64,000 nt of DNA from Phylloscopus collybita (GCA_027886175.1 JAJNNQ010000006.1:8866001-8930000); one strand, 5' to 3'. Shown: positions 37,681 through 50,400, numbered from the stretch's first letter. Notes: generated from the sequence alone by a model not told the origin. Numbers and translations: made by a program.

Positions 37681-38152
37681 CAACTGAAATCCAGAGGAAC
37701 AAACCATTTGTTGGGTCAGATTTTACAAATGGATGTGCAGTCCCTGTTACCAGGGTTACAAATTATGGCCATCTTCTCTCAAAATCGTAGAAACAAGACT
37801 ACAACAAACACAAATTACCTATAATTTTCTTATTCCAATAATTCAAATTCACATTTCCATTACTGGGGATGAGTAAAGGAAAGTATGATTCATGTTTCAG
37901 TGAAAAGCTATTAAGGTCTAAGATTACTTAGGCTTTGAGTGAAAGGTGCCTGTTACTATAAATGTGGAAAGCTAAAATAATATACTTGGCTAGATTAGAA
38001 GATGTGTTTAAGATCTTTGCAGTTATTGGACTGGTAATGTGTGTTACTATTTGACATTTTACAGTCCCCCTAAATTTTCTAGTTTGTTATTTGAGCATTG
38101 AAATCAGTCTCATTTTCAATCAGGTCTAAGTATTATGTGTGGTTTCCCCTCA
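37681..38152. other. AT-rich non-coding DNA
   Basis: About 470 bp, nothing recognised. Confidence 0.55.
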
Positions 38153-38197
38153 TCCCCCGCCCCCCCACCCCCCCCCCCCCAAAAAAAAATTTTTTAA
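38153..38197. repeat. C-rich run followed by A(9) and T(6)
   Basis: C(5)-G-C(7)-A-C(13) at about 38154-38180 is followed by A(9) and T(6). The minus strand has three or more G tracts of at least five, so it could form a G-quadruplex; the plus strand could form an i-motif. Confidence 0.85.
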
Positions 38198-41100
38198 AGA
38201 ATTCTTATACCCTTCACTGACCTCCTAGTAGTGAGCTAGAAATTACCTTAAACATGAGCCAAGCACAAATTAGGGTGTCTGTTTTTGAGGATTTGTATTC
38301 ATTCCATGGAGAAATAAGAGCCAGGCTTTTCTATCCTGGTCTACCTTGAAGCAGAGGGAAGCAGAGTATAAAAGACATAATTTCTGCAGCATTTCTACAG
38401 CTGTGCACTTTAGTGCATGATATGTCTCTAGCCAGCTCTAAAAATCTGGGAGTTTATCCTCACTTTGATATTTTAGAAAATAGAAAACTGTCTTCAGAGC
38501 TTCACAATATTTCCTGCTGTCCTGCACTGCTTCATCACTTCACACATGGGTCATGAGTGTGAAGGTCATTGCCCTTTCTAATGAGGTAACGGGGGCCAAT
38601 GGCTTTGGTACAACATTGTCTATTTTGATATCTTGAATAAAGGAAGGTGTATTGAGCTATGATTCCTCTGACCCAGGAGAGTTGATCTTTAATGTCTGCA
38701 CACCTGCATCTGAAATATCAGTGGACTATAGGCAAAGAAACTTAGAGTTTGCATCCTTAGGCAGAAATCACATCACCTGGGCTCACGTGAATCACAGTCT
38801 TAAGTTTTTGGAGTTTTTTTCTGTTGACTACAGAGAGAGTCTGGAGTAGCCAACTCAAACCAAGTATCTGGGTTTGATCTGACAGAACCAATTGAGAAGA
38901 CATCCCACTGTGTGATGGCACCCTCCACTAAGTCTCTGGAAATATCCTACTCTTGGGTCAGGCCCAGAATCAAGACTAGCTCCTTGCAATATCCTATTTA
39001 ATATTTTTCAAACAAATTTGACTTAAGTATTTTACATTGAATGGTCTTAAGTTTAAATGAATTATGAATATAAAATATTTCATATGCCTTATCATTAGTG
39101 CTAAAACAGTAAAACCAGTGATTTTAGAGTAGATAGTATGTTACTATAAATTTATATACTTAAAATTATTTACTGGTATGTGCATTAATAAATACAAGAA
39201 ATAACATTTAAAAATCAAAATACTGGAAATACTGTTTTTATGGTCTGGGGTGTTTTGACTATTAATTTCCAATATTTGTGTTTCTATTTCAGTTCAGATT
39301 TACCTCTTTTATCTTCAGTGAAATATTGGAACATGCTAAGGAAGGAAGGAAGCAAGGAAGGAAAGAAAAAAAGAAGGAAATCAGTTTCTAAACAGTCCTA
39401 AATACTGGTTTTCCAGTACTATTCTACTGTTTATTTGTCAAGCAGATCAGATGAATCAGTTAAAATGCATTTAAATAAACAGAATATTTTTTTTATTTTT
39501 TTTACACCATCAATTAAACAATAAATGTGAGAATTTGAGACTTTTATTCTCAAAAATGAAGTAATTTGGGATGCTGAGCATTAATCACTTCAGAATACTA
39601 AATAAAGCAAAGAGATATACTTCAGTGGAGGTTGTAATTTCATCCATTTATTTTATGTCCCTTTCCAGATGCTCCAGGCATGAAAAAACAAGAGAATATT
39701 TGTAGCTTCATGTCCTCATTCTGATTTGAAATTTATTAAGCATATATTGATACATTTAGAAAAGTTCTAACTGCTTTTCCAATAAGATGGTCTACAAAAG
39801 TAGACACAGAGATTTAATTTCATAAATAATTTTTTTTTGCCTTTTTTTTTTTTTTTTTGCTTTATGTGGGCTTTTTATTAAAACATTTTCTATCATAAGT
39901 AAATTAAAAATAAAATGTGTCATTGGGTAATTTTTTTCAGCTCCTGAACACTGATGAAAAGAACTGCAATAAGCTGAAGTGTAAGAATCTGGTTTGCAAC
40001 ATGAAATCCAGCTTCATTATAGTCGATGAAAAGCTCTGCTATTGATTTCTGTATTGCCCAGATTTTTTCTTAACAGCATTTGCTTACACTTCCATAACCA
40101 GGGGAATGTTTGCTGTCATCAGCAGAGTAAGCAGAGCAGCAGTCTTGACACTTGGGTGGGTGGAAGGAGCCTGAAGTATGGTTAAAGATGAAAAGGGCCC
40201 AGACACTCCATGTGCACCTACTGAATGCAGTAAGATGAACCAAAGTGAGGTTTGGATTTTCATTTTCTCTCTCTGACAATCACTATTTGACAACTCAGAC
40301 TCTTTGAAACTGTTGTTGAAAGCTGCACACCTTGGGCTGACCTTGGCTTTCAAAGCACTCAGCTTCTGTGTTCATGTACATTTTTGTATCAGCTAAGATA
40401 AAGCAGTATCTTGAAGCACCCGACCTGCGGCTTTATTATTATTTCCTTACAACCCTGGGTGGAGGACTTGAAAATCTTTTGCTTTCTTAGTTGCATCACA
40501 CATTTAAAGAATGTATATAAGCAGAACTAGCTCCTGCTGCAATTGTGCACAGCTTACAAGCCAAATCTGTGCTCTGTTTTCTTTAAAGCAGATTATGTTC
40601 TCCTCTTTTGGGAAATAAAAGCTTTTCTATAATGGGATAAGGGAGAAGACATTGTTAATTACTCATTTTAATTTTCAATTTTTTTTTTTCCAAAAGAGCA
40701 GAGCAAGAACAACCCTTGTTTACAAAAGAAACAAAAGATATTTATTTTTAGCTTCAATTAACTGTAGCATGGACACCTTTTAAAAGAAGTCCTCTTTTTG
40801 GGTATGAACAAACCTTTTAGACTGTCTTACAGGGAGGTGAGAAAACTTGAGTTACAAATAAAACTTGATGTTATTAAGACTTTAGGATCACAGTTCATTA
40901 CTAATTTGGAAAACATTTCTACAAATCCTGAACTTTAGTGGAAGTCTTTGGGTTTTCTCAAAATACTGTCATGTTTCTATTCATAAATTCATTTTTTCTG
41001 ATGATATAGGAATCACCGTGTTACGAGTATTTTTCTCTGCTTTGTTTTTTCACTCACTTATGCTGATGGAATTCACGTCTGGTGCAAACCCTACAGTTTT

Positions 41101-41846
41101 ATTCCCAAACTCTCTAGCTGGACCTGATCTAGTTGTGCCCTCTATGTGCCTGAGTCTCCTTCGATGTAATCAAGAAAACAAGAAAGAGGAGAATGAAGAA
41201 CTGAGGAATTAAAAAATTATTGACCTTGTCTGGGTTTGTGCAAGGAGACATTGGTTCAGAGGGCTTCTCCTAAGTCCCTCACTCAAGGAAGCTATTGACG
41301 CTGTTTCAATAAATAAATAAGCTTGATCTGCTGGCAAAGAGCTTTGGCAGGAAATGACAGTTCTGTGCCATATATTAAAAATGTGTAAAACAGTTGAAAA
41401 ATAACTTAGATTTTATTTTTCTGACTAGCTACTCAGGTAGTTGAACAGAAATGATGAAGTAATTAAAATAACTGATCAACACATTAGCTTCAGAAATCTG
41501 CATCCAAGTCTTAAAATTTACTAAATGCAAGCATAGTAACAACTACATTCCAGCCACAGCTATATTTTCCCAATGACTCCAAACACCTTTATGAACATTA
41601 AAGATACAAGAACCATATTTTCATAAAAAAAACCCACAAATATCTGTAAATATTGTACCAAGCTATTAGCTATTTTTACATCTTAGGGAGAATGTCTGAG
41701 GCAACACAGAGCCCCATGAACTCCAAGATACATGAGATATTTTTTTTTCTATAAAATTTTGGATTAGTTATTTAAAAGTTATCCAACTTCTAGCTTATTC
41801 TTTGATACTAAAACTGAAATTATTTTGTGAGCTAAAAGTCTTAATA
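38198..41846. other. AT-rich non-coding DNA
   Basis: About 3.6 kb. It contains a GGAA-rich purine stretch at about 39340-39382 and T(17) at 39842-39858. The longest frames are an 89-codon minus frame near 40.1-40.35 kb and a 65-codon plus frame at 38652-38849, neither recognisable. Confidence 0.6.
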
Positions 41847-41988
41847 GATATATGAAGTTTTAACCCCCCTTTCTGCCCCCCTTGGCTGCAATGCTAGCTC
41901 AGTCTTTGGGGGGCTTTAGGGAAGTAGGCTTCAGGATAGGGAAAAGAAATCCAAGAGAGGCCCTTACCTCAGGGATATGTTCCAAGGC

Positions 41989-41994
41989 TTTATT
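41989..41994 (-). terminator. Polyadenylation signal AATAAA of the solo LTR
   Basis: The plus-strand tttatt reads AATAAA on the minus strand (GGGAATAAAGCC context). It lies downstream of the TATA-like box, as expected for an R region. Confidence 0.6.
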
Positions 41995-42043
41995 CCCGAA
42001 GGGGATCCCAGGGGCAAAGAGGAAGAACATGGGGGAGTGGGGA

Positions 42044-42054
42044 TTTTTATCTAG
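42044..42054 (-). promoter_or_regulatory. TATA-like box of the solo LTR
   Basis: On the minus strand this reads CTAGATAAAAA. It stands about 130 bp inside the LTR start and about 50 bp before the AATAAA signal, so R would be short. It would drive leftward transcription. Confidence 0.55.
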
Positions 42055-42189
42055 TCTCTGTCTCCAGAGGGGATACCTGGCTGAGAGCCATAAGTCAGAG
42101 ATAAGGGACAGGTAGGGTCGGACCAAGGGTTACAGGCTCTGGGGGGTTTTGAGGGAAAGACCATTCCCAAAAGGAACGCAACAGATATA

Positions 42190-44586
42190 TATATATATAT
42201 AAATTTCTCATATGTTCTGTTAGACTTCAAGGAAAGAAAAGTATTACTTTCAAATAAATATCTAACTTATTGAATTCACCAGATTTATAGCATTTACACA
42301 ACATTTTAAACAATTTAAGAAGTTGAATAACATCAAAGTTATTTCAGAGTATCACTTTAGAGACTGACATTCTAAACTCAATAATGGCCAGCTAGTTTAT
42401 GTTAATAAGGATCTTCAAGATCTGTTACTTTCCCCCTCCTCTTTACAGAGTATCTGGGGGAAATAAAGCAGTCTGAATGTTATGAAGCTTTGACTTCTGT
42501 CAGTAAGATGACTTCAGAGCTTTCTTATGCTGAAAAAGTAGAAAAGAAAGACAAAGAACTGAAGATGATATGGGCGAATTCCAGAGTGTTCAAGAAAAGA
42601 GTGTCTTAATCAATCCAAAAGTGAAATATTGAGCAATTAACAGTGAAAGCCTATTTAATTAGGGTGAATCATGTAAAAAGAAATATTGGGTAGTCTTTTT
42701 TCTGCAATCATTATATTTACCCTTTCACTATAGTTACAATTCATAATGCGTAAGTAGTAAAGTTGTCTTATTTTCCATAAACATTATAAGTTGTTCTGCT
42801 AGTTTATTCTCAGTTCAATATGAGCAGTGTTTTTTAGTTAATAAGAGTCTAAATGCAGGACTAATGATAAAAAATCATTACATACAATAAGATACACACA
42901 AAACCTATGCAAACAGCTAATATCTGGGGTGCCCTAATGTGAAAAAATAATTGAAAAAGTTTTTTGGGTATTTTTTTATTGTACAGTTACACTCCAGCCA
43001 CTTGTTAACCGAATTCTTAGAGATCCATAGTATATTTTCTTAAGAGACTAAAATACTAACAAGTAGTTTTTTATTAGAAAATAAAAAATCTGTTGACATT
43101 TTATTCAATACGTATTTAATAAACTGTTTTCCTGTCAAATATATTTGTAAAGAATACACAGAGTGTTTAGAAGAACACACTTTCTCCAATATAATACTTT
43201 AGATGGTATGACTTTGCCAGTGTATGTCTCTTGAGAGCTGATTGACAACTGACATGGAAAAGTTGGCTGGAGACTCTAATTTTTAACCATTATACCTTTC
43301 TTTGCTTGAAGGTGAGCAAATATTGACTGACTGTTTTAATAATCCATGGTGACCAGATGCATATGTGCTACCTAAGGAGAATAATATTTTCTACATATTA
43401 TTACATATTATTGTGCATATACATATATTGTACATGCACAATAGCAAGAGACACCCAGTTTTAGCTTTGGTTACTATGCCTGTATTTTAGAACTCTACAA
43501 AAAAGCATACAACATATTGAAAAAGAGTATTTGAAAGGCAAATTTAAAAAATAATAAATAAATACAGAGTTTCACTATGTAATACTGTTTGCTAACTGCA
43601 GCTGTCATTTCAGGGCAAGTAGTGAGCAAGCTTGTGGCAGACCCATGCAGAGTTTGGACTTTGCAGACAGGGACAAGGACTTTTCCTCTGCTGAAGAACT
43701 ATATTATCCACCATAAAGAGAAGTGTGCTGGTGTGAGATATCCTCATTAGCCTGCTCTGCTTAGCAGGTGTGCTGCTGCCAGCTGTGCCATCTGCAGCTT
43801 CGTGGTGGCCCTCAGAGTCAAGTGCACACACAGTCAGGGTAAAGCACAGCAGCAATCAGCTCTTTTGTGTTAGGACCACAGACTTTCAGATAATCACCTG
43901 TAAAGTTTACTGTATGTAAATGTTGTGATGATTTTTTTTTTTTTTTTTAACTGCTATGCAATGCTCAAAAAAACCAGAAATGTAACTGGAAACAGTAATT
44001 CGGTAAGAAGCTTTAAGTAGTCACAAAAATTCCAGGAAAATTGTGCTGGATAATTAGCAGCAAAAGACAGCATATAGCATCACTAGCTGTCAAAGATGTA
44101 GAAATTGTACTTCAGAAGTTTTTGTACTGCCAAAAAAGTGTAGCTGAAGAAACGAAACTGCAGTTGATCTAAAATCACATTTGCAAGAACTGGAGAGGGA
44201 ATCTTCTTAGTGGCTTATTGCTATTTATGTTGTTCCATCAGTCACTTTTCATTATTCCTCATGTCAAGGTGTTAGTGTCAAAAATTGCCTTTTACTCATG
44301 CATCCTTTTAGAAGGTAAGAAAGCTGATTAACTTATTTGGGAGGTAATTACCTATACAAGAATTAAGAGTTAGACTGTAGCTGGATCATTCACATATGCT
44401 CAGAGGGAGAGAAAAAAAATGAACAGCCATTCTCCTTCAGTTGCTTCTTTATAGGAACATAACCTTATTTCTTCTCTTAAAACCCAATATTTCTTCCACA
44501 AAATGTGCAATCTGAATGTCAACACACATCATCCATGACCATATTCTTAGAACAACAGATATAAAACTTCTGCAGGTAGCAGTAGT
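42190..44586. other. AT-rich non-coding DNA
   Basis: About 2.4 kb. It begins with a short (TA) run at the LTR edge, holds a strong small hairpin at 43409-43443 and T(17) at 43932-43948. An 81-codon minus frame at 43610-43855 lies in a less AT-rich patch, not recognised. Confidence 0.6.
43409..43443. repeat. 15-bp-arm inverted repeat (hairpin)
   Basis: TATTGTGCATATACA at 43409-43423 pairs with TGTACATGCACAATA at 43429-43443 with one mismatch and a 5-bp loop (tatat). It is too short for a microRNA precursor. It has no T tract after it, so an RNA role is not implied. Confidence 0.8.
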
Positions 44587-44664
44587 CCTTCCCTTCCCTT
44601 CCCTTCCCTTCCCTTCCCTTCCCTTCCCTTCCCTTCCCTTCCCTTCCCTTCCCTTCCCTTCCCC
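44587..44664. repeat. (CCCTT)n / (AAGGG)n pentamer array, about 15 units
   Basis: This is a pure CCCTT array on the plus strand (fourteen perfect units at 44591-44660 plus edges). The minus strand is (AAGGG)n, a homopurine sequence with regularly spaced G triplets that can form G-quadruplex or triplex structures. The 129-codon minus and 79-codon plus open frames here are products of the pentamer repeating every 15 bp in frame and are not genes. Confidence 0.98.
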
Positions 44665-47332
44665 TGAACTTTCTTCTCTTTTTTTCCCCCCCCTTTCACT
44701 TACAAAGTGGCCATTTTTCTGGACTCGTGAGTTTTTCTCATTTTTGTCATACTGATTCTCTCTCCATGCCACTGAGGTGAGGTTGAAAGAATGCCATAGC
44801 AGGGGCTCCAGAGTTTCTGGACAGTGTTGACTCACCACATTTACTTACTGATTTTTTTTATGTTATGTTATGTTGTAAAGCACAGCATAAATGGGAATGT
44901 GAAGTACCAAACCTAAGTGGGTCACAGCCCACGGAATTGATACTGGTGGCTATCTAGGGCTTATGTTTCTCAATCTGCTGAAGTTCTGCATTTTCTGTTA
45001 GACATGAAACTCTGATAGAAACTCAAAGACACTAGAGGATACAGAAGATACTAGGAGACTGCAGGCTGAGATGTTCAGCTGTATTTGGGATTTCTCAGAA
45101 CACGGGGAGTTTGAGAACTGGTGCACTGATGATTAGATGAAGTAAGTGCTCTCAATGTCTAAATCCGGAGGGTAAAAGTACTCATTGCACAATGGGTACA
45201 GTGATATACAACCAGATACGGAAGTAATATTGATTTCCTTAGGCAGGATTGTAGCTCCTATGGAACTTATTAGGACATGTCTTGTTTACTTTGTCTCTGA
45301 TGATTCTGTATTGAATAATCAGAGCAGAGAATCAAGCTGACTTCAGTGAGACTTGGACCGGGTCCTGAAAGACTGAATAAGAAAGTACACAATGAATCCT
45401 TCCTCCTGAAATCATTAGTTATTCTTTACACCACACCTGCCTCTCTAACAAAGATTGTCCTTGGTACAGAGTTAAAACAAGGAGAAAACAACAAACAAGC
45501 AACATCTTCATTCTTAGCATAGAGAGATGCTGTTTTGGGAGGTAAAAATAGCACCAAAGAGGATAGTGCTGCTTTTCTTCCTGCTTACATTTATATGTAC
45601 ATTTATATACATAAGTAAAATGTTCACTTTACTGGAATCTTTTTTAATGCAATGTAATCCATGTTTTTTTTATGAAATGTAATATCTCTTGACACATTTT
45701 TACTAAATTTGGTGTAGGAAATAGGAGCTTAAAATCAATTTTTTTTCTCCCCTTAAATCATATTGACAAAATTGTGTGGATATAGCTTTATGTTGTCACC
45801 TGTCTGCTGACACCTTCATCAGAGGAGAACCATGAAAAGGCAGCAACCAATTAAAAAAAAAGTCTGTTCAACTTCATCGTGGTCTCCTCTTTTTTGCAGT
45901 GAGATAGTCAGTCACTTGTATGTAATTGTCCCATGATGGAATGAAGGCTGAAATGAATAGTTCTGTTGCCATCTGTCTCACATCTTGGCTTCTCCAGCAG
46001 AAACTGGTGTAAAGATAAATGGTTAATTTAGTTTTCAAAGGCATAAAATTAATTTTGAGGCCAAGCTCAGTCCATAGGATGCAAGTTTTGTATGTGAAAC
46101 ATCCACGTGTTAACATGATTTTTTTATGTAATTATGGGTATGTTGAGCAGACCAAATCCCAAGAAACACTCAAGTATGTAACTCTTATTAAAATCAGTAG
46201 AAGTCTTGTGTCTAGATTTAGCAATGATCTAGGTCTCAGTCTCCCTGACTTAGATATAATTCATGCTTGATGAGGCAGTTTTGGCTTTGAGATAGAATGG
46301 CTGAGAGAACATTTCTTTACCCCACTGAGACACTCTTAAATATCTTGCACTTATTACTAGTTTCTGCTTTTCTTACTGTCCACTGCTGGGTAAGAAATGT
46401 AAACAACAGACACCATACTAAATTCACTGCTTTGCTAAGAAATAAATAATTAAGACCTTTCACAGAAAATGTTCAATACTTTTTAACACAGCACTAACAG
46501 TTATAAAGAATATTTTCTTCCAGCAGAAGGAAAACCAGTATGAGGTATAATCCATGATAGAGCACAATGTATTTTTTTTTCATAATCTTGTCAAGATTGA
46601 CAGTTAAAATTTTTACAATAAAAGTGTAAGCATTGTTGAGGAAGTCCATATTTCCTTGTGTCTCTTAGGACCTTGCTAAGCTACTTATCAATCACACTGA
46701 TATCAATTATGGGCAATGTCTGTCTGAGAACAATCTAGATCATGTAAGACAAGATGAGTTTATCCTTGGTATGCACTCTAACCATCAATACCTGCAGCTG
46801 CTCAAGCCTTTTCACCCTTGGAGACATCTAAATTCACTTTTTCAACTTGAAAGGTGCAAAAGTTCATCAGATGTTTGGATCTTTCTGCTCTCATTATAAA
46901 TACCAGAGAGACTTCTGTAAACCTCTGCCAAAGACAGGAAGTTGTTTTTTCGCTGGAAAGTTATCTATAAAGTTACTAGACACTATATAATTATTAGACA
47001 CTAAAACCACAACATACTGCTCCTGTACTTTGTTGTGTGTGTAGTTAACCCGGTGAATATCACATGTTATGAAAGGCACAGGGTGCTTTGAAGTCCAGTG
47101 GGAGCCATAGGTAGCTGATTGATATCTACTGAGCTCTCAGGGCTCTTAGCAAAGGTTTGGGTGCATGAGTAGCTGGCAGTCTGTTCTTGGTCCTTCCCCA
47201 AGGCAAAGGTTCACAAGAATTTCTTTTTCTGTGATGGCAAAAAAGGGCCACTCTATCCTTTGTTGGAAGTTACTGTTACCTCCTCATTTCTTCCAGTTAA
47301 TGATTTTTTTGATTTCTCTCTAATACATTTCC
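44665..47332. other. AT-rich non-coding DNA
   Basis: About 2.7 kb. At 45337-45370 the phrase 'gctgacttcagtgagacttg' followed by 'gaccgggtcctga' resembles the end of very old amniote CR1/L3-type repeats, but the match is short. Otherwise nothing recognised. Confidence 0.55.
45337..45370. mobile_element. Possible ancient CR1/L3-type repeat fossil
   Basis: The combination 'ctgacttcagtgagactt' and 'ggaccgggtcctgaaa' is similar to the 'gacttcaatgggactt...atcaggccc' signature seen at the ends of old amniote LINEs. Only about 35 bp match, so this is a tentative call from memory of the signature. Confidence 0.25.
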
Positions 47333-47465
47333 AAAAAAAAAAAAAAAAAAAAAAAACCAAACCAAACCAAACCAAAAACAAAAAAACCAAAAACAACAAA
47401 AAAAAACCAAACCAAAAACAAAACAAAACAAAACAAAAAAAAAAAAAAAAAAAAAAAAAAACCAC
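47333..47465. repeat. A/C-rich simple repeat (CCAAA / CAAAA units)
   Basis: A(24) is followed by ccaaaccaaaccaaacc, caaaaacaaaa and related units and then A(27) and accacc, 133 bp of only A and C. It is close to the reverse complement of the 11219-11398 repeat in style. The open frames on both strands are low-complexity artefacts. Confidence 0.94.
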
Positions 47466-50400
47466 CAAATCACTCTAGTCCACTTAAAATACCAGAACCT
47501 ATTTTATCTGCTAACTAATTAAGAAAGTTTACAAAAATTAGTAGTCAGAGAAACTAAACTCCTTAGTTGAATATTCATATCAGTGGATATGATTTGTTTC
47601 TGCATTTTGTCTTCTGAATTCTGATTAGTTCTGAACAGAGGTCTATCCTGGGTTCTGGATCCCAGAAAGACTACGAAATTTTTGTTTTAATCCTGGAGTG
47701 GGGTGCCTAGCAGCTGGAGAGAATTAGTTCAGATATTTATGTTTTCTTAGTCTCTGTCTCCACCAGCCTCATGAAACAGATCATTAGAATTGCCTTGATA
47801 ACACTAATACTTCATTGGACCCAATGTCCCTTCAGTAAGGAACATGATTCTGGAATACATGTTTTGAAAATATAAGCTTTATAGTCCCAAGTATGAAAAT
47901 CAATAATTAGTTTTATCTGACTAGATGCATTTTAGCTCAATAACATCCTGAGTTTTGTTTTGTTTTGTTTTCCTAAGCTTATAAAAGCTTTCCTAATTTT
48001 TATCTGCTTCATATATAAATTTAGTAGTAATAAGCACATCATTGGAAGCTGGGAATTTATACATTTTACTTTTCATTACTTATATTTTATTGTTAATTTT
48101 GCTTCAGCTATAACAGTAGTCATGCTTCTTTGTTTCATTTTAAATAGGGAAATGTTACAGTTGCCTTAGTGTGATAGTTCACTTATATTCAATTTTCCAC
48201 TGTTTCAACAAAAAATTTGTCTGTGCTAGGAATGCTGCAGTTGTTCTTTTATCTTCATAGGGCTCACTGTAGTGGCCTGAAAACAGATCCAATTGACTGT
48301 TTTAATTTTTTACCTTTTTTTTAATGCAAATTTTCTCAACCTGTATGCATTTGGATAAAATTGATGCACTGTTGGTATTCCTGAGCTCTGCATTCAGTTG
48401 ATATTGAGTGCTTTGTCTTGTATTACACCAGGATTTTCAAAGTATTTCTGTTCTTTCTATACATTGAGGTATTGATTACAATATAATTCTGCCTGAATAA
48501 TTTCTAGGTGCTTTGTTAAGGGCTAATTTTAATTCAAGAATCTCTCAGACCCTTTTCTAGTACTTGATCAATTCTTATAGCTTTTCATACATAAATGCTT
48601 TCTTTCATCTCTCAAGAGTTATGACATCAAAAATTTTGTTGCACTGTTTTTGTTTCACAGTTTGAAACCATGTCTCCCACATGCTTAATTATATGGAGAA
48701 CGCCAGCGTTCTAAAACTTCTTGCTTGTTAAAGAAGCCCTTATCTAATTTAATGAGAAAAAAGAAAAAAAAGGCACAAATGCAATGGAGCCTGTGATGCT
48801 AAGACATAAAATTTCTTCCTTTGTGTCCTGCACTGGTGCTTGATGCTCAGAGACTTGGGGTGAAGCACTAATTCACCAGGGTATCTTCTCCATTTTCATG
48901 GATTTTTTCAGCACAGAGAGTTTTTAGCCTCTCATTTCTCTTCTTTGGGCCTCTTTGAAGTTGGTAATATATTAGAAACTCTAATTTCTTCTTCAATTTT
49001 TGAATCCAACCAAAAATATTTAAAGGAACAGTTTTCAATGCTACAAAAGTGATAATTAGCTGTTAGAATTGATAATCTAGATTTATACAATAGAGGAAAT
49101 TACAGAAAAGAAATCAACTTCAGCATATTCACCAAAATACAGGCTTCTTTGGGAATGGACTTTTTAATGAGGCCTGCTGCAATAGGACATAGGATAGCAT
49201 TTTTAAACTAATAGAGGGCAAATTCAGAATAAATATCTGGAAGACATTTGTTACTCAGGAAAAGGATAGTTGCAAGCAATGCTGAATGTATGTATGCATG
49301 TTTCATCAAAAGTAGCAAAGAGCTACATTTTCCTTCTTAATTACATTCCAAGTAACAGCACTAAAACACTTCAGCTATTGTGATATCCAGGTAGCTGGTA
49401 GCAGAAGCAGAAATAGTGAAATTTCAGCTGAAACTGATCAAAGCCTTCCATGTTACTCAACTCACACTGTACAACTCACACACATAGATAAATGCACAAA
49501 ACTGTCTTCAGTTATAGTTCTTAGTTCCTGAGGCCCCATAATAATAAAAGCAAATAAGTCAGCTATTCATAGACTACTCTACATTTAAATGCTAGCAATA
49601 GTGTTTTTCCTCTTTCCTGCTTCTTATGCTCATGTCATTTTCACAGAGAATCAGTTTTCCGGCCAAGTTGTAAAACAATTCTTGCCTCCAGCTGTCACAG
49701 GTAAGGGAAAGTCCATTCTTTGATGGATTCTTATTGCTTATTAAATATTTAATAAACTCTGAGACTAGTTCAAGGCTGTATTTCACTCTTGCCCAGTAAT
49801 TTTGGTGCTTCTTGTCAAGGAAATAATGCAGGCTGAATGAAGGGCACACACCACTAGTTAGCAGTTTGCATACACGTCAGTAACAATAACTTACCCATGT
49901 ATAATCAGGTGAGGTTTTTCCATTTTAGCTTACAACAAGTTGCATTTTAAAGTATTACCCTGAGGGAAAAAAAAGGTAAAAGTGTTGAGAATGGATGCAG
50001 CAAACAAAATCCAATAATATCCAACCACTGCACTGAAAAATTGAATTTTAAAGGACTTTTTTTTCCTCTATTTTTCTGTGATTGGCACAATTTTAGCATA
50101 TTAAGAGCAGCAAATAAGGTCACTAGGCTCAACAAATAACCTCCTGTTGTTTCCCTTATATATATTTTCTTGATTTTTCCTCTCTTTTCTGTCAGGTCTT
50201 TGCCTAATAAGCATCAACTTTCTTATTTAGGAGTCTCTCTAATATTCTGAACCAAGGATTGTAATCTTGAAGATTTTCTTTATCACCATGGCAAAGTGAT
50301 AAAAAAAAAAAACTCTGAAAAAAATCTCTGAAAGTGATGCATTTTTGAAAGCATAGTGTAGAGCTGTTGAAATAATATTATAGGTGATTTAGAAAATATG

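Larger units (their letters stand above)
41847..42189 (-). mobile_element. Solo LTR with putative 6-bp target duplication
   Basis: A GC-richer block interrupts AT-rich DNA. Read on the minus strand it starts TGTTGCGTTCC (at 42183) and ends ACTTCA (at 41853), the TG...CA ends of an LTR, length about 331 bp. Inside, in the correct order, are a TATA-like box (minus CTAGATAAAAA) and a polyadenylation signal AATAAA about 50-60 bp downstream. GATATA flanks it at 41847-41852 and 42184-42189. A 6-bp duplication fits class II (ERVK-like, alpharetrovirus-like) avian elements. The right flank is a short (TA) run, so a chance match is possible. No internal retroviral sequence is adjacent, so this is a solo LTR left by recombination between two LTRs. 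Confidence 0.75.

Noticed and set aside
44449..44838. 129-codon frame with a repeated EGKGR pentapeptide
   Set aside because: Product of the AAGGG pentamer array, which keeps the frame open every 15 bp.
47253..47478. Phenylalanine-rich minus frame and lysine-rich plus frame
   Set aside because: Entirely encoded by an A/C simple repeat.
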